This document shows positions 19,594 through 28,185 of a stretch of DNA of 41,020 nucleotides, in pieces (position 1 is the first letter of the stretch; each line of letters starts with the position of its first letter). The DNA comes from Pseudofrankia saprophytica (GTDB lineage: Bacteria; Actinomycetota; Actinomycetes; Frankiales; Frankiaceae). The stretch is taken from positions 292,564-333,583 of the forward strand of contig NZ_KI912266.1 of the NCBI RefSeq assembly GCF_000235425.2, read 5' to 3'. The position numbers and the translations under genes are program-made. The notes below the pieces were generated by a model that saw only the letters and a program-made list of their open reading frames with translations, was not told the DNA's origin and ran no database searches.

Positions 19594-21267
19594 TCAGTGC
19601 GCGAAGTGCCGCACGCCGGTGAAGTACAGGGTCACGCCCGCCTCCCGCGCGGCCTCGACCACGAGCTCGTCGCGGACCGATCCACCCGGCTCGACCACGG
19701 CCCGCACCCCGGCGTCGACCAGCACCTGGAAACCGTCGGGGAACGGGAAGAACGCGTCGCTCGCGGCGACGGCACCCTTCGCGCGGTCCCCGGCGCGGGT
19801 GACCGCGAGCCGGGCCGCGTCCACCCGGTTCACCTGACCCATGCCAGCCCCGACGGTCGCCCCGCCGGCGGCGATCAGGATCGCGTTCGACTTCACGGCG
19901 CGGACCGCCCGCCAGGCGAACCGCAGGTCGGCGAGCGTCGCCTCGTCCGCCGGCGCGCCGGCCTCCAGCGTCCAGGCCGACGGCTCGTCCCCGGCCGCGT
20001 CCAGCGCGTCGCGGGACTGCAGCAGCAGCCCGCCGGTCACCTGGCGCAGCTCGACGCCGCGCTGGTGCGGCGGCGGCGCGCACTCCAGTACGCGGATCGA
20101 CGGCTTGCGGGACAGGATGTCCACGGCTCCCGGCTCGTAACCCGGCGCGACGACGACCTCGGTGAAGATCTCCGCGATCTGGTCGGCGAGCTCGACGGTG
20201 ACCGGTCGGTTGGTCGCGATCACACCGCCGAAGGCCGACACCGGGTCGCAGGCGTGCGCCTTGCGGTGGGCCTCGGCGATGTCGTCCGCGATGGCGATCC
20301 CGCACGGGTTGGCGTGTTTGATGATCGCGACGGTCGGCTCGGCGAAGTCGTAGACGGCGCGGCGGGCCGCGTCGGTGTCGGTGTAGTTGTTGTAGGACAT
20401 CTGCTTGCCGTGCAGCTGCCTCGCCGTCGCCAGCCCCGGGGTCCGGTCGTCGGTGGCGACGTAGAGGGCGGCTCGCTGGTGCGGGTTCTCGCCGTAGCGC
20501 AGCACGTCCGAGCGCCGCCACTGGGCCGTCAGCACGTCCGGCCAGCCGGTCTGGCTCGCGGTCTCGTCCGGGGCGACGACGCTCGCGAACCAGGACGCGA
20601 CGGCCGCGTCGTAGCCGGCGGTGTGGGCGAAGGCCCTGGCGGCGAGCCGGCGGCGCGCGGCGAGGTCGAAGCCAGCGCCCCGGACCGCCTCGATCAGGGC
20701 CGGGTAGTCGTCCGGCTCGACGACGACCGCGACCGACGCGTGGTTCTTCGCCGCCGCCCTGATCATCGCCGGCCCGCCGATGTCGATCTGCTCGACCGCC
20801 TCGTCCTCGGTCCCGCCGGCCGCCACCGTCTCCCGGAAGGGGTACAGGTTGACGACGACCAGGTCGAACGGCTCGATGTCGAGCTCGGCCAGCGCCTCGG
20901 CGTGCTCCACCTGGCGCAGGTCGGCCAGCAGGCCCGCGTGGACCCGGGGATGCAGCGTCTTCACCCGGCCACCAAGCACCTCCGGGAAACCCGTCAGCGT
21001 GCTCACCGGGGTGACGGCGAGGCCGTGCCTGGCGAGTACCTCGGCCGTGGAGCCCGTCGACACGACCTCCACCCCGGCGGCCTGAAACGCCTCGGCGAGG
21101 TCACCCAGCCCCGACTTGTCGTAGACGCTGACCAGCGCCCGGCGCAGCCGCCGGCGCCCGGTGGCGACCACCTCGGCGCGCAGCGCGGCATCGGCGTCCG
21201 AGGACTCCGCCGCCGGGCCGTCGGCCTCGGCTAGGACCGTCGTCGTCAGATCCTGCGGCCTCGTCAT
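19594..21267 (-). CDS. purH: Bifunctional AICAR transformylase / IMP cyclohydrolase
   Basis: 557 residues from ATG 21267 behind a strong AAGGAGGA. PurH performs the last two steps to IMP. The N-terminal cyclohydrolase (MGS-like) domain begins after about 38 extra residues with [13 protein letters not shown], then [13 protein letters not shown] and [13 protein letters not shown]. The C-terminal transformylase has [28 protein letters not shown] and IIKHANPCG, holding the catalytic Lys-His pair. It lies 86 bases downstream of purN on the same strand, so the two formyl-transfer genes are probably one operon. No folD is adjacent. Confidence 0.98.
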   Translation of the reverse strand: MTRPQDLTTTVLAEADGPAAESSDADAALRAEVVATGRRRLRRALVSVYDKSGLGDLAEAFQAAGVEVVSTGSTAEVLARHGLAVTPVSTLTGFPEVLGGRVKTLHPRVHAGLLADLRQVEHAEALAELDIEPFDLVVVNLYPFRETVAAGGTEDEAVEQIDIGGPAMIRAAAKNHASVAVVVEPDDYPALIEAVRGAGFDLAARRRLAARAFAHTAGYDAAVASWFASVVAPDETASQTGWPDVLTAQWRRSDVLRYGENPHQRAALYVATDDRTPGLATARQLHGKQMSYNNYTDTDAARRAVYDFAEPTVAIIKHANPCGIAIADDIAEAHRKAHACDPVSAFGGVIATNRPVTVELADQIAEIFTEVVVAPGYEPGAVDILSRKPSIRVLECAPPPHQRGVELRQVTGGLLLQSRDALDAAGDEPSAWTLEAGAPADEATLADLRFAWRAVRAVKSNAILIAAGGATVGAGMGQVNRVDAARLAVTRAGDRAKGAVAASDAFFPFPDGFQVLVDAGVRAVVEPGGSVRDELVVEAAREAGVTLYFTGVRHFAH

Positions 21268-21353
21268 AGTTCCTCCTTGTCGACCATGCATTCCACGCAG
21301 TCCAACGCCAACCGAAGCCGTCGCGCCCCCATGTGGGCGGCCGACGGCCCCGG

Positions 21354-21941
21354 CTAGCGGGCGGCGGCCGCCGTCGGCCGCCCACGCGCGATCTCGCCGA
21401 TCGTGGTGACATACAGCCCGCGTTCGACTGCCTGGATCCGCGTGCGCAGGATGTCCTCGGTGTCATCCGGCAGGACGTCCACGGCCGCCTGGGCGATGAT
21501 CGGCCCGGTGTCGACCCCCTCGTCCACCCAGTGCACGGTGACCCCGCTGACCTTCACCCCGTGCGCGATGGCGTCGCGGATCGCGTGCGCGCCGGGGAAC
21601 GACGGCAACAGCGACGGATGGGTATTGACCGTGCGGAACCGCCCGATGACCTGCTTGTCGAGAATCTTCATATACCCGGCGAGCACCAACAGGTCGGGGC
21701 ACTCGACCGCGATCCGGTCCGCCGTCGCGGCGTTGAACGCGTCCCGGTCGGGGTGGTCCTCCAGCCGGACGGTGAACACCGGCAGGCCGGCGGCCAGGGC
21801 ACGGCGCTCGGCGCCGGTGCCCGCCCGGTCCGTGCCGACCGCGACGACCTGGGCGCCATAGGCCGGGTCCTGGCAGGCATCCATGACCGCCTGCAGGGTG
21901 GTGCCGGTTCCCGACGCGAGAACGACCAAGCGGGCAGGCAC
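21354..21941 (-). CDS. purN: Phosphoribosylglycinamide formyltransferase
   Basis: 195 residues from GTG 21941, preceded by GGAGAG. PurN adds a formyl group from 10-formyl-THF to GAR in purine synthesis. The catalytic set N106, H108 and D144 is in its expected place ([16 protein letters not shown] and [11 protein letters not shown]). The phosphate loop reads SGTGTTLQA where most relatives have SGNGSNLQA. It is followed by purH. Upstream, 22-44 bases before the start, is a perfect 11-bp hairpin. Confidence 0.97.
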   Translation of the reverse strand: MPARLVVLASGTGTTLQAVMDACQDPAYGAQVVAVGTDRAGTGAERRALAAGLPVFTVRLEDHPDRDAFNAATADRIAVECPDLLVLAGYMKILDKQVIGRFRTVNTHPSLLPSFPGAHAIRDAIAHGVKVSGVTVHWVDEGVDTGPIIAQAAVDVLPDDTEDILRTRIQAVERGLYVTTIGEIARGRPTAAAAR

Positions 21942-22269
21942 AGGGCTCTCCGAAGCAGCAGGGGCGGGGCGCCGGGCGCCCCGCCATCGGGCGTTTCACG
22001 CCCTCTCGACGCGGTCACGGATCGGGGGCGCCTGGCGGCGGTCGGCCCTGTCGGGGGCAGACAAGAGGGCCGGGCTGACGGCGGGCGCCGCGAGCCGGCT
22101 CCACGGCCGCTGTCGGCCTGGGTCCGGCGACTCGGGCGCCGCGCGCCTTTCCTGGCATGGTCGGGGTTGGAGTCGGGCCCGCTGCTGACCAGTCCGCCAG
22201 CCTGGGCCCGAGGTGGTGACTCGACCCCCGACTGTACTGACTTGCCCCCTCCGGACGCCGCCATCCGCG
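21942..22269. other. Leader/intergenic region upstream of purN
   Basis: 328 bases between the HTH gene stop and purN. Apart from the strong hairpin at 21963-21985, nothing was recognised; no THF or purine riboswitch pattern was evident by eye. Confidence 0.4.
21963..21985 (-). promoter_or_regulatory. Strong hairpin in the purN leader
   Basis: GGCGGGGCGCC and its exact complement around a single central base, 22-44 bases upstream of the purN GTG on the minus strand. It could end transcripts from the upstream HTH gene or act as an attenuator. No T-run follows. Confidence 0.5.
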
Positions 22270-22959
22270 TTACCCGCACAACGCGTCGGTGGGGTGCCAG
22301 AACTGCTGGCCGAAGGCGAGGCCCAGGTCGAGCTCGAAGTCCGGGTCAGGCGGGCCGGCTGGCGAACCGGGCCAGCCGCCGCGGCCGTCACGGGCCAGGC
22401 GGCCCCGGCCGGCGTGGCCCTGGCTGAGGCGGCCCTGGCCGGGGTGGTCGCGCGGGCCATGGCCGTCTCGCCCGCCGCCCGCGTCCAGGCCCGGGTCGAG
22501 GACGCCGTAGTCGAGGCCGTCCACCAGGTCGCCGGGGCGGCACAGGTACAGCTCGGCGAGCCGGGCCAACGCGAGCGGCGACGGCGCGCGGCCACCGGAC
22601 GCGGGCCAGGTCTCCCAGTAGCTGAAGGACTTACCGGTCTTGGGGGAGGCCGGCCACCGCTCGTTCCAGCGGCGGGCGGCATCCTCCTGTGTCCAGCCGT
22701 GCGCCAGCCGGAACGCGAGCCGGGCACCCAGCCCATGGGCCAGCTGCCAGTGCGCGGCGATCCGCCGATATGACCAGCCCAGGGCGCGCAGATCGGTCGA
22801 CTGGGCACGAATCTGTGCCGCGGTGGGTGCGATGACGGCCTCCCGGACTCCAGGCGGGCATCGTGGGGCGACCGCGCCGCCTGCTCGTTGGCCGGCGGCG
22901 GCGAGCTCCCGCGGCTCGGCGGACGGCTGGCTCCTCCGGGCGACCGCCCGGACGATCAC
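22270..22959 (-). CDS. XRE-like helix-turn-helix regulator
   Basis: 229 residues. A helical segment LRALGWSYRRIAAHWQLAHG (about 58-77) is followed by LAFRLAHGWTQEDAARRWNERW (HTH, about 81-102), KTGKSFSYWETWP, LALARLAELYLC and DLVDGLDY, a pattern common in XRE-type regulators of high-GC actinomycetes. The last 80 residues are Gly/Arg/Asp-rich and disordered. The start is uncertain: GTG 22959 has GGTGG seven bases upstream, while GTG 23022 would add 21 residues. It lies between perM and purN, an interruption of a conserved gene pair. Target genes unknown; it may act on purN or perM. Confidence 0.75.
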   Translation of the reverse strand: MIVRAVARRSQPSAEPRELAAAGQRAGGAVAPRCPPGVREAVIAPTAAQIRAQSTDLRALGWSYRRIAAHWQLAHGLGARLAFRLAHGWTQEDAARRWNERWPASPKTGKSFSYWETWPASGGRAPSPLALARLAELYLCRPGDLVDGLDYGVLDPGLDAGGGRDGHGPRDHPGQGRLSQGHAGRGRLARDGRGGWPGSPAGPPDPDFELDLGLAFGQQFWHPTDALCG

Positions 22960-23050
22960 ACCGTAGCCACCAGCTATGACACTCGCGGCCCGCTCAGGAA
23001 CACGGCCCGCGAGGCCCCGCACCGGACGGCCCGAGGCCGTCGGACCCGGC

Positions 23051-24466
23051 CTAGGGGCGGCGATGGACGAGCTCGGCGACGCTGGTCACCAGCGCGCCGG
23101 CCATCCCGACCTCCATCAGCGCCGCGAGGATCGCCCAGCCAGGCGCCGGCCCGAACGTGGCCGCCGCCTGGGTGCCTATACCGCCGCCAGAGAGCGCCGC
23201 GAGCAGCCCGACCAGGAGCGCGCAGGCGGCCGCGCCGGCCAGCACGACCCCGAGGCGGCCGACCAGGGTCGCGCCGGGAGTGGCCCGACGCACCGACAGC
23301 GCGAGCGCCGTCCCGGCCGCGAGCGGCGCCACCGCGAGCACCAGCCAGGCCCAGCCGGGAAGCGCGTCCGAGGGCAGCAGCCGCAGCACCGGCAGGTCCG
23401 GCAGGGTGGCCGGCGCGGCGGACGTCGGGGTCACGGTGACCGTCGGCCCGGCGGCGAATCCTGTGCCAAGCGCGTAGCAGCACGCCCAGACGGCCAGATT
23501 GGGCAGCAGGACGAGCTGGATCGCGAACAGCCCGAAGCCCCCGACCAGACCCGGATCCAGCCCACTGGCCGCGCCGGACACGCTGCCCGCCCGGACCACC
23601 AGCAGCACGCACAGGCCCAGCGCGCCAACGGCCACGAGCGCCGCCGTCGCCGCGAGGCCGCCGGCCAGCGGCACCCGCAGCATCGTGGGGATCCGCCGCC
23701 AGGCCGCGCCCAGTCGGCGGGAGCCGGCCAGGACGCCGATGGTCGCGCCCAGGGCCGACAGCCCGGCGGCGCCCAGGGCCGCCGAGCCGGGCACCGGCCG
23801 CGCGGCCGGGCTCGACGCCGCGAAGCAGACCACGCAGACCAGCGCGGTCTGCGCGAACACGACCGCCGCGATGTCCAGGAGCACCCGGCGCGGCCGGACC
23901 CGACGTCGGGTCACTCCCGGCTGGCCGCCGCCACCGCCGCCACCGCCGGCCGGTGGTGGCGGCACGAGGCCGGCCTGGCCGGGGATCCGGGAACGCAGTC
24001 GGGAGCCGATCCGCCCCGGCAGGCCGGCGGCGACGTTGACCTCCCGCAGCGGGCGCGCCATGGCCCCGCCGGCCCGGGTGGCGGCCAGCCGGTAGCCGGA
24101 CGAGGCGGCGAGCAGGACGGGCAACGCGGCCAGCCCGAGCGGAAGGACGCGGATATCGCCGTCCGGGAGCCGCAGGGTCGCGCCGTGCGCGAGCAACCAC
24201 AGGTCGGCGCCCACCCGCAGCGCGGCGCCGGCACCGGCACTCGACCTGGTGTCGGCTCCCCAGACGATCAGCACCAGCAGCTGCACGGCGACCAGCCCGG
24301 CCGCGCAGGCCACGGCCGGTCCCGGCAGCGCGACGCCGAACGCGTGCGCGAGCCGGGTCAGCCGGGTCAGCCGGAGCGCCGCGGCACCGCGGGAGGCGAC
24401 AGGGTGGGCCACGGGGACGACGCTCGCACGCGCGCGCCGCCACACCGGGCCAACACGCCGGGGCAA
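23051..24466 (-). CDS. perM: Cell division protein PerM homologue (DUF6350 family)
   Basis: 471 residues with about eight or nine membrane helices and little else. Composition, length and place (between succinyl-CoA ligase genes and purN) match the DUF6350/PerM family, which in Mycobacterium tuberculosis is needed for normal division and acid/IFN-gamma tolerance. A poly-Gly stretch follows PPPPAGG near residue 175, in a likely cytoplasmic loop. A TTG at 24466 gives the longest form; GTG at 24445 or 24412 are alternatives, as no ribosome-binding site decides. The family call rests mainly on context and topology. Confidence 0.82.
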   Translation of the reverse strand: MPRRVGPVWRRARASVVPVAHPVASRGAAALRLTRLTRLAHAFGVALPGPAVACAAGLVAVQLLVLIVWGADTRSSAGAGAALRVGADLWLLAHGATLRLPDGDIRVLPLGLAALPVLLAASSGYRLAATRAGGAMARPLREVNVAAGLPGRIGSRLRSRIPGQAGLVPPPPAGGGGGGGGQPGVTRRRVRPRRVLLDIAAVVFAQTALVCVVCFAASSPAARPVPGSAALGAAGLSALGATIGVLAGSRRLGAAWRRIPTMLRVPLAGGLAATAALVAVGALGLCVLLVVRAGSVSGAASGLDPGLVGGFGLFAIQLVLLPNLAVWACCYALGTGFAAGPTVTVTPTSAAPATLPDLPVLRLLPSDALPGWAWLVLAVAPLAAGTALALSVRRATPGATLVGRLGVVLAGAAACALLVGLLAALSGGGIGTQAAATFGPAPGWAILAALMEVGMAGALVTSVAELVHRRP

Positions 24467-24577
24467 AGCCGGAAATGGGCTGATCCAGCAGATATCGCCA
24501 CACGGCAGGAGCGTCGCGCTCGAACGGCTAGATCCTCTTGATCAGCGCCGCCGGGCCGACCTCTTCGGCGCGCAGTT

Positions 24578-24611
24578 TTCGCTACTCAGTCGTCTTCGCT
24601 ACTCAGTCGTC
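24578..24611. repeat. Perfect 17-bp direct duplication
   Basis: TTCGCTACTCAGTCGTC occurs twice head to tail, between the YGQP-repeat gene stop and the perM start. It is unusually A/T-rich for this window. A role as a binding site is possible but unsupported. Confidence 0.85.
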
Positions 24612-24632
24612 TTCGGCTGGTGCCGGCCGGGC

Positions 24633-25439
24633 CTAGCCGGGCTGCTGGCCGTAAGGGGTGCCAGGCTGCGACGGCGGCTGCGACGGCGGCTGCGACGGCG
24701 GCTGCGACGGGTCATACCCGGATGCCGGGGCCTGGCCGTACGGCGCCGGCGGCTGGCCGTAACCCGGCGCTGGCGTCTGGGGCGGCTGTCCATACGGCGC
24801 GGGCGTCGGCTGGCCATAGCCCGGCGCGGGGGTCGGCTGCGGCTGGCCGTAGCCAGGAGCCGGAGTCGGCTGGCCGTAGCCCGCGGCCGGCTGCTGCCCG
24901 TAAGGCGTCGCGCCCGAGGGCCCGTACGGCTGCCCATAGGGCTGGCCGTACGCCTGCTGCCCGTAGGGAGGCTGCCGCTGACCCCAGGGCGCGCCGGACG
25001 CCGGCCCACGGCCGGGGATCTGCTCGCCGCTGGCAAGCAGCCCGACGACGCTGAAGGCGGTCAGCGCGGCGGCCCCGATCAGGCCGAAGTACAGGCCGAA
25101 GCGCGAGTCCCAGGGGTGGACCGTGACCAGCCGGATGAGGATGAACAGCGTCGCGACGGCGCCCAGGATCACAGTGAGCAGCGCTGGGCCTACCGGGCCG
25201 ATCGCGGGCAGCCTCAGGTTGGCGACCATTCGGGCGGCCACCAAGCCCGCGGCGGCGAACGAGAGCACGATCGCGAACACGGCGAGCGGGCCGCTGCCCC
25301 AGCCCATGTGCATGCTGCCCCGGTAGTAAAACCAGTCGATCCCCATCCACGGCAGGAAGCTGGAGATCAGCACGACCACACCACCGGCCACGATGCCGAC
25401 GTCACTGGTGGCGACGTCGCGACCAGCGATCTTCACCAT
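24633..25439 (-). CDS. Four-helix membrane protein with C-terminal YGQP repeats
   Basis: 268 residues from ATG 25439 (a TTG at 25472 would add 11). The N-terminal half has about four membrane helices ([57 protein letters not shown], and [19 protein letters not shown]). The C-terminal 120 residues are Pro/Gln/Gly/Tyr repeats ([12 protein letters not shown] and PSQP, the last repeated four times near the end). It occupies the place of M. tuberculosis Rv0954, a membrane protein between sucD and perM with a similar build. The repeat region would be cytoplasmic and disordered. Function unknown. Confidence 0.85.
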   Translation of the reverse strand: MVKIAGRDVATSDVGIVAGGVVVLISSFLPWMGIDWFYYRGSMHMGWGSGPLAVFAIVLSFAAAGLVAARMVANLRLPAIGPVGPALLTVILGAVATLFILIRLVTVHPWDSRFGLYFGLIGAAALTAFSVVGLLASGEQIPGRGPASGAPWGQRQPPYGQQAYGQPYGQPYGPSGATPYGQQPAAGYGQPTPAPGYGQPQPTPAPGYGQPTPAPYGQPPQTPAPGYGQPPAPYGQAPASGYDPSQPPSQPPSQPPSQPGTPYGQQPG

Positions 25440-25584
25440 CGGGACCAACCCCACTTCGTCCGGAATGCCCAAGCGCCGGACCCTAGTTCACCAAGCGCCG
25501 CCGAAAAGTCCTAACGCATTCTCCCCATGCCGGCGTCCGCGCGCCTGCCGGCCCCGACGCGCCGGCCAGGCTGCCAGACGAGCG

Positions 25585-25625
25585 TGGGCCACCCGGCCGG
25601 GCAACCGCCGCGGCCGGGTGGCCCA
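25585..25625 (-). terminator. Terminator hairpin after sucD
   Basis: Perfect 15-bp arms (25585-25599 and 25611-25625) with an 11-base loop, starting 18 bases past the sucD stop. No T-run, which is normal for high-GC actinobacteria. It should end the sucCD transcript. Confidence 0.75.
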
Positions 25626-25643
25626 CTTCGTACCAGTACTGCC

Positions 25644-26516
25644 CTACAGCGAACGCATGATGTCGGCCATCAGACGCGCGGTCTCCGACGGCGTCTTGCC
25701 GACCCGCACACCGGCCTTCTCCAGCGCTTCCTTCTTCGCCTGCGCGGTTCCGGACGAACCGGAGACGATCGCGCCGGCGTGCCCCATCGTCTTGCCCTCC
25801 GGCGCGGTGAAGCCCGCGACGTAGCCGACGACCGGCTTGGTGATGTGGGCCTCGATGTGCGCGGCGGCCCGCTCCTCGGCGTCGCCACCGATCTCACCGA
25901 TCATCACGATCGCGTCGGTCTCGGGGTCGGCCTCGAAGGCGTCGAGGGCGTCGATGTGAATGGTCCCGATGACCGGGTCACCACCGATGCCGACGCCGGT
26001 CGAAAAGCCGAAGTCGCGCAGCTCGTACATCATCTGGTAGGTCAGCGTGCCACTCTTGCTGACCAGGCCGATGCGTCCCGGCGGGGTGATGGTGGCCGGG
26101 ATGATGCCGGCGTTCGACTTGCCGGGGCTGATGATGCCCGGGCAGTTCGGGCCGATGATGCGGGTCTTGCCCTTGCCCTGGGCGTAGGCGAAGAACTCGG
26201 TGGTGTCGTGCACCGGGACGCCCTCGGTGATGACGACGGCGAGCGGGATCTCCGCGTCGACGGCCTCGATCGCGGCGTCCTTGGTGAACTTCGGCGGGAC
26301 GAAGATGACGGAGACGTTCGCCCCGGTCTTCTCGATCGCCTCGGTGACGGACGCGAACACCGGCACGCCGTCCTGGGACTGACCGGCCTTGCGTGCGTTC
26401 ACGCCGGCGACGATCTGGGCGCCGGACGCCGCCATGCGCTTCGCGTGCTTGCTGCCTTCGGAGCCGGTGATGCCCTGCACCACGATCCGGCTGTTCTCGT
26501 CGAGCCAGATGGCCAT
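25644..26516 (-). CDS. sucD: Succinyl-CoA ligase, alpha subunit
   Basis: 290 residues from ATG 26516, with AAAGGAA upstream. With SucC it interconverts succinyl-CoA and succinate, making nucleoside triphosphate in the TCA cycle. The CoA-binding Rossmann motif [17 protein letters not shown] is near the N-terminus; [17 protein letters not shown] and [14 protein letters not shown] follow, with the phosphorylated histidine at 246. It is 79 bases downstream of sucC and ends before a strong terminator hairpin. Confidence 0.98.
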   Translation of the reverse strand: MAIWLDENSRIVVQGITGSEGSKHAKRMAASGAQIVAGVNARKAGQSQDGVPVFASVTEAIEKTGANVSVIFVPPKFTKDAAIEAVDAEIPLAVVITEGVPVHDTTEFFAYAQGKGKTRIIGPNCPGIISPGKSNAGIIPATITPPGRIGLVSKSGTLTYQMMYELRDFGFSTGVGIGGDPVIGTIHIDALDAFEADPETDAIVMIGEIGGDAEERAAAHIEAHITKPVVGYVAGFTAPEGKTMGHAGAIVSGSSGTAQAKKEALEKAGVRVGKTPSETARLMADIMRSL

Positions 26517-26595
26517 TGCGAGCGGTTCCTTTCACCCAGGCCGTGGGGGGCGCGGTCGATTTCTCGGCGCGCCCCGGAGGCCTGCCGGGTAATTG

Positions 26596-27762
26596 TCAGG
26601 CCGCAGCGGCGGCGAGCTCGGCGGCGAGCTTCGCCGCGCCGTCCATGGTGTCCACGGGCTTGACGACCGCGAGGTTGGCCTCGGCGAGGATCCGCCGGCC
26701 CTCTTCGGCGTTGTTGCCGTCGAGGCGGACCACCAGTGGGGTGGTCACCTCGCCGACCAGCTCCAGCGCCTTGACGATGCCGTTGGCGACCGCGTCGCAG
26801 GCGGTGATGCCGCCGAAGATGTTGACGAAGACGCTCTTGACGGACGGGTCCGACAGAATGATCGACAGACCGTTCGCCATGACCTCGGCCGAGGCGCCGC
26901 CGCCGATGTCGAGGAAGTTCGCCGGGCGCTGCCCGCCGAACTCCTCGCCGGCGTAGGTGACGACGTCGAGGGTCGACATGACCAGGCCCGCGCCGTTGCC
27001 GATGATGCCGACCGAGCCGGTCAGCTTGACGTAGTTGAGGCCCTTTTCCTTGGCCTTCTGCTCCAGCGGGTCGACCGCGGAGACGTCGACGAGCGCCTCG
27101 TTCTCCGGGTGACGGAAGTCGGCGTTCTCGTCCAGGCTCACCTTGCCGTCGAGCGCGATCACCCGGCCGTCACCGGTGAGGATGAGCGGGTTGACCTCGA
27201 CCAGGGTGGCGTCCGCCTTGACGAACGTCTCCCACAGCTTGACGAGCAGCTCGGCGGCGCCCTCGAGGGCGGCCTCCGGGAGCTTGGCGGCGACGGCGAT
27301 CTCGCGGGCCTTCGCGAGGTCGACGCCGGTCAGCGGGTCGAGGTGGATCCGAGCGAGGGCCTCGGGGTTGGTGGCCGCGACCTCCTCGATCTCCATGCCG
27401 CCCTCGCGCGAGGCCATCGCCAGGAAGGTGCGGTTCGCGCGGTCCAGCAGGAACGACGCGTAGTACTCCTCCGCGATGTTGCTGGCCTGCTCCACCAGTA
27501 CCGAGTGCACGGTGTGGCCCTTGATGTCCATGCCGAGAATGGCGGTCGCCTTCTCGTACGCGTCCTCCGGCCCGTCGGCGACCTTGACCCCGCCGGCCTT
27601 GCCGCGGCCACCGGTCTTGACCTGGGCCTTCACGACGACCTTGCCGCCCAGCTCCGCGGCGATCGCGCGGGCCTCGTCGGGGGTTGTGGCGGTCTTACCG
27701 GTGGGCACCGGGACGCCATGCTCGGCGAAGAGCGCCTTCGCCTGGTATTCGAAGAGATCCAC
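26596..27762 (-). CDS. sucC: Succinyl-CoA ligase, beta subunit
   Basis: 388 residues, the standard length. The ATP-grasp domain starts [20 protein letters not shown] and includes [18 protein letters not shown]; the C-terminal domain has [14 protein letters not shown] and [10 protein letters not shown], which contact the alpha subunit. GTG 27762 is set by the family N-terminus, though the frame continues upstream. First gene of the sucC-sucD pair. A TAGGCT about 50 bases upstream could be a -10, but no matching -35 was seen. Confidence 0.98.
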   Translation of the reverse strand: MDLFEYQAKALFAEHGVPVPTGKTATTPDEARAIAAELGGKVVVKAQVKTGGRGKAGGVKVADGPEDAYEKATAILGMDIKGHTVHSVLVEQASNIAEEYYASFLLDRANRTFLAMASREGGMEIEEVAATNPEALARIHLDPLTGVDLAKAREIAVAAKLPEAALEGAAELLVKLWETFVKADATLVEVNPLILTGDGRVIALDGKVSLDENADFRHPENEALVDVSAVDPLEQKAKEKGLNYVKLTGSVGIIGNGAGLVMSTLDVVTYAGEEFGGQRPANFLDIGGGASAEVMANGLSIILSDPSVKSVFVNIFGGITACDAVANGIVKALELVGEVTTPLVVRLDGNNAEEGRRILAEANLAVVKPVDTMDGAAKLAAELAAAAA

Positions 27763-28185
27763 GGTCCGTCCAGTCGGGTGCGGTCGGTCAGGGGATGCAC
27801 GGAACGGATGCGAGCCTACTGACGCACCCGCCGTGACGCGCGCCTGCGCGGCGAGGCCCACAAATGACTCCGCGCCAGCCGGATGACGCCGCGGCGCCGT
27901 GCGTGAGCCGTGCTACACGGTCCGGCTCGACTCTGGGCCGCCCAGGGCCGCCTGTCGACGGTCCGAAGCGCCGATGCCAGGGCCGATGCCGCCCGTATGC
28001 GCGCGGCAGAACCGTACAAAACCCCCCGCGCGGCTGCCGGCGGGGTGCCCGCGGCGGCGGGGACGGCTACCTGCGGCCACAGGCATCGGCCGACGGCCCG
28101 CCGGCTCCGGCCAACGCATATGTCCGATCTCACACGGTGTGATGTGTGAGGAGCGTGCCACCGGTGGGCCAGGCGCCGCCCGGAC
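27763..28185. other. Intergenic region between kinase 3' end and sucC
   Basis: 423 bases holding the sucC leader and promoter. A CTCACAC/GTGTGAG inverted repeat at about 28129-28150 lies about 36 bases past the minus-strand kinase stop and may be its terminator. No gene seen. Confidence 0.4.
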
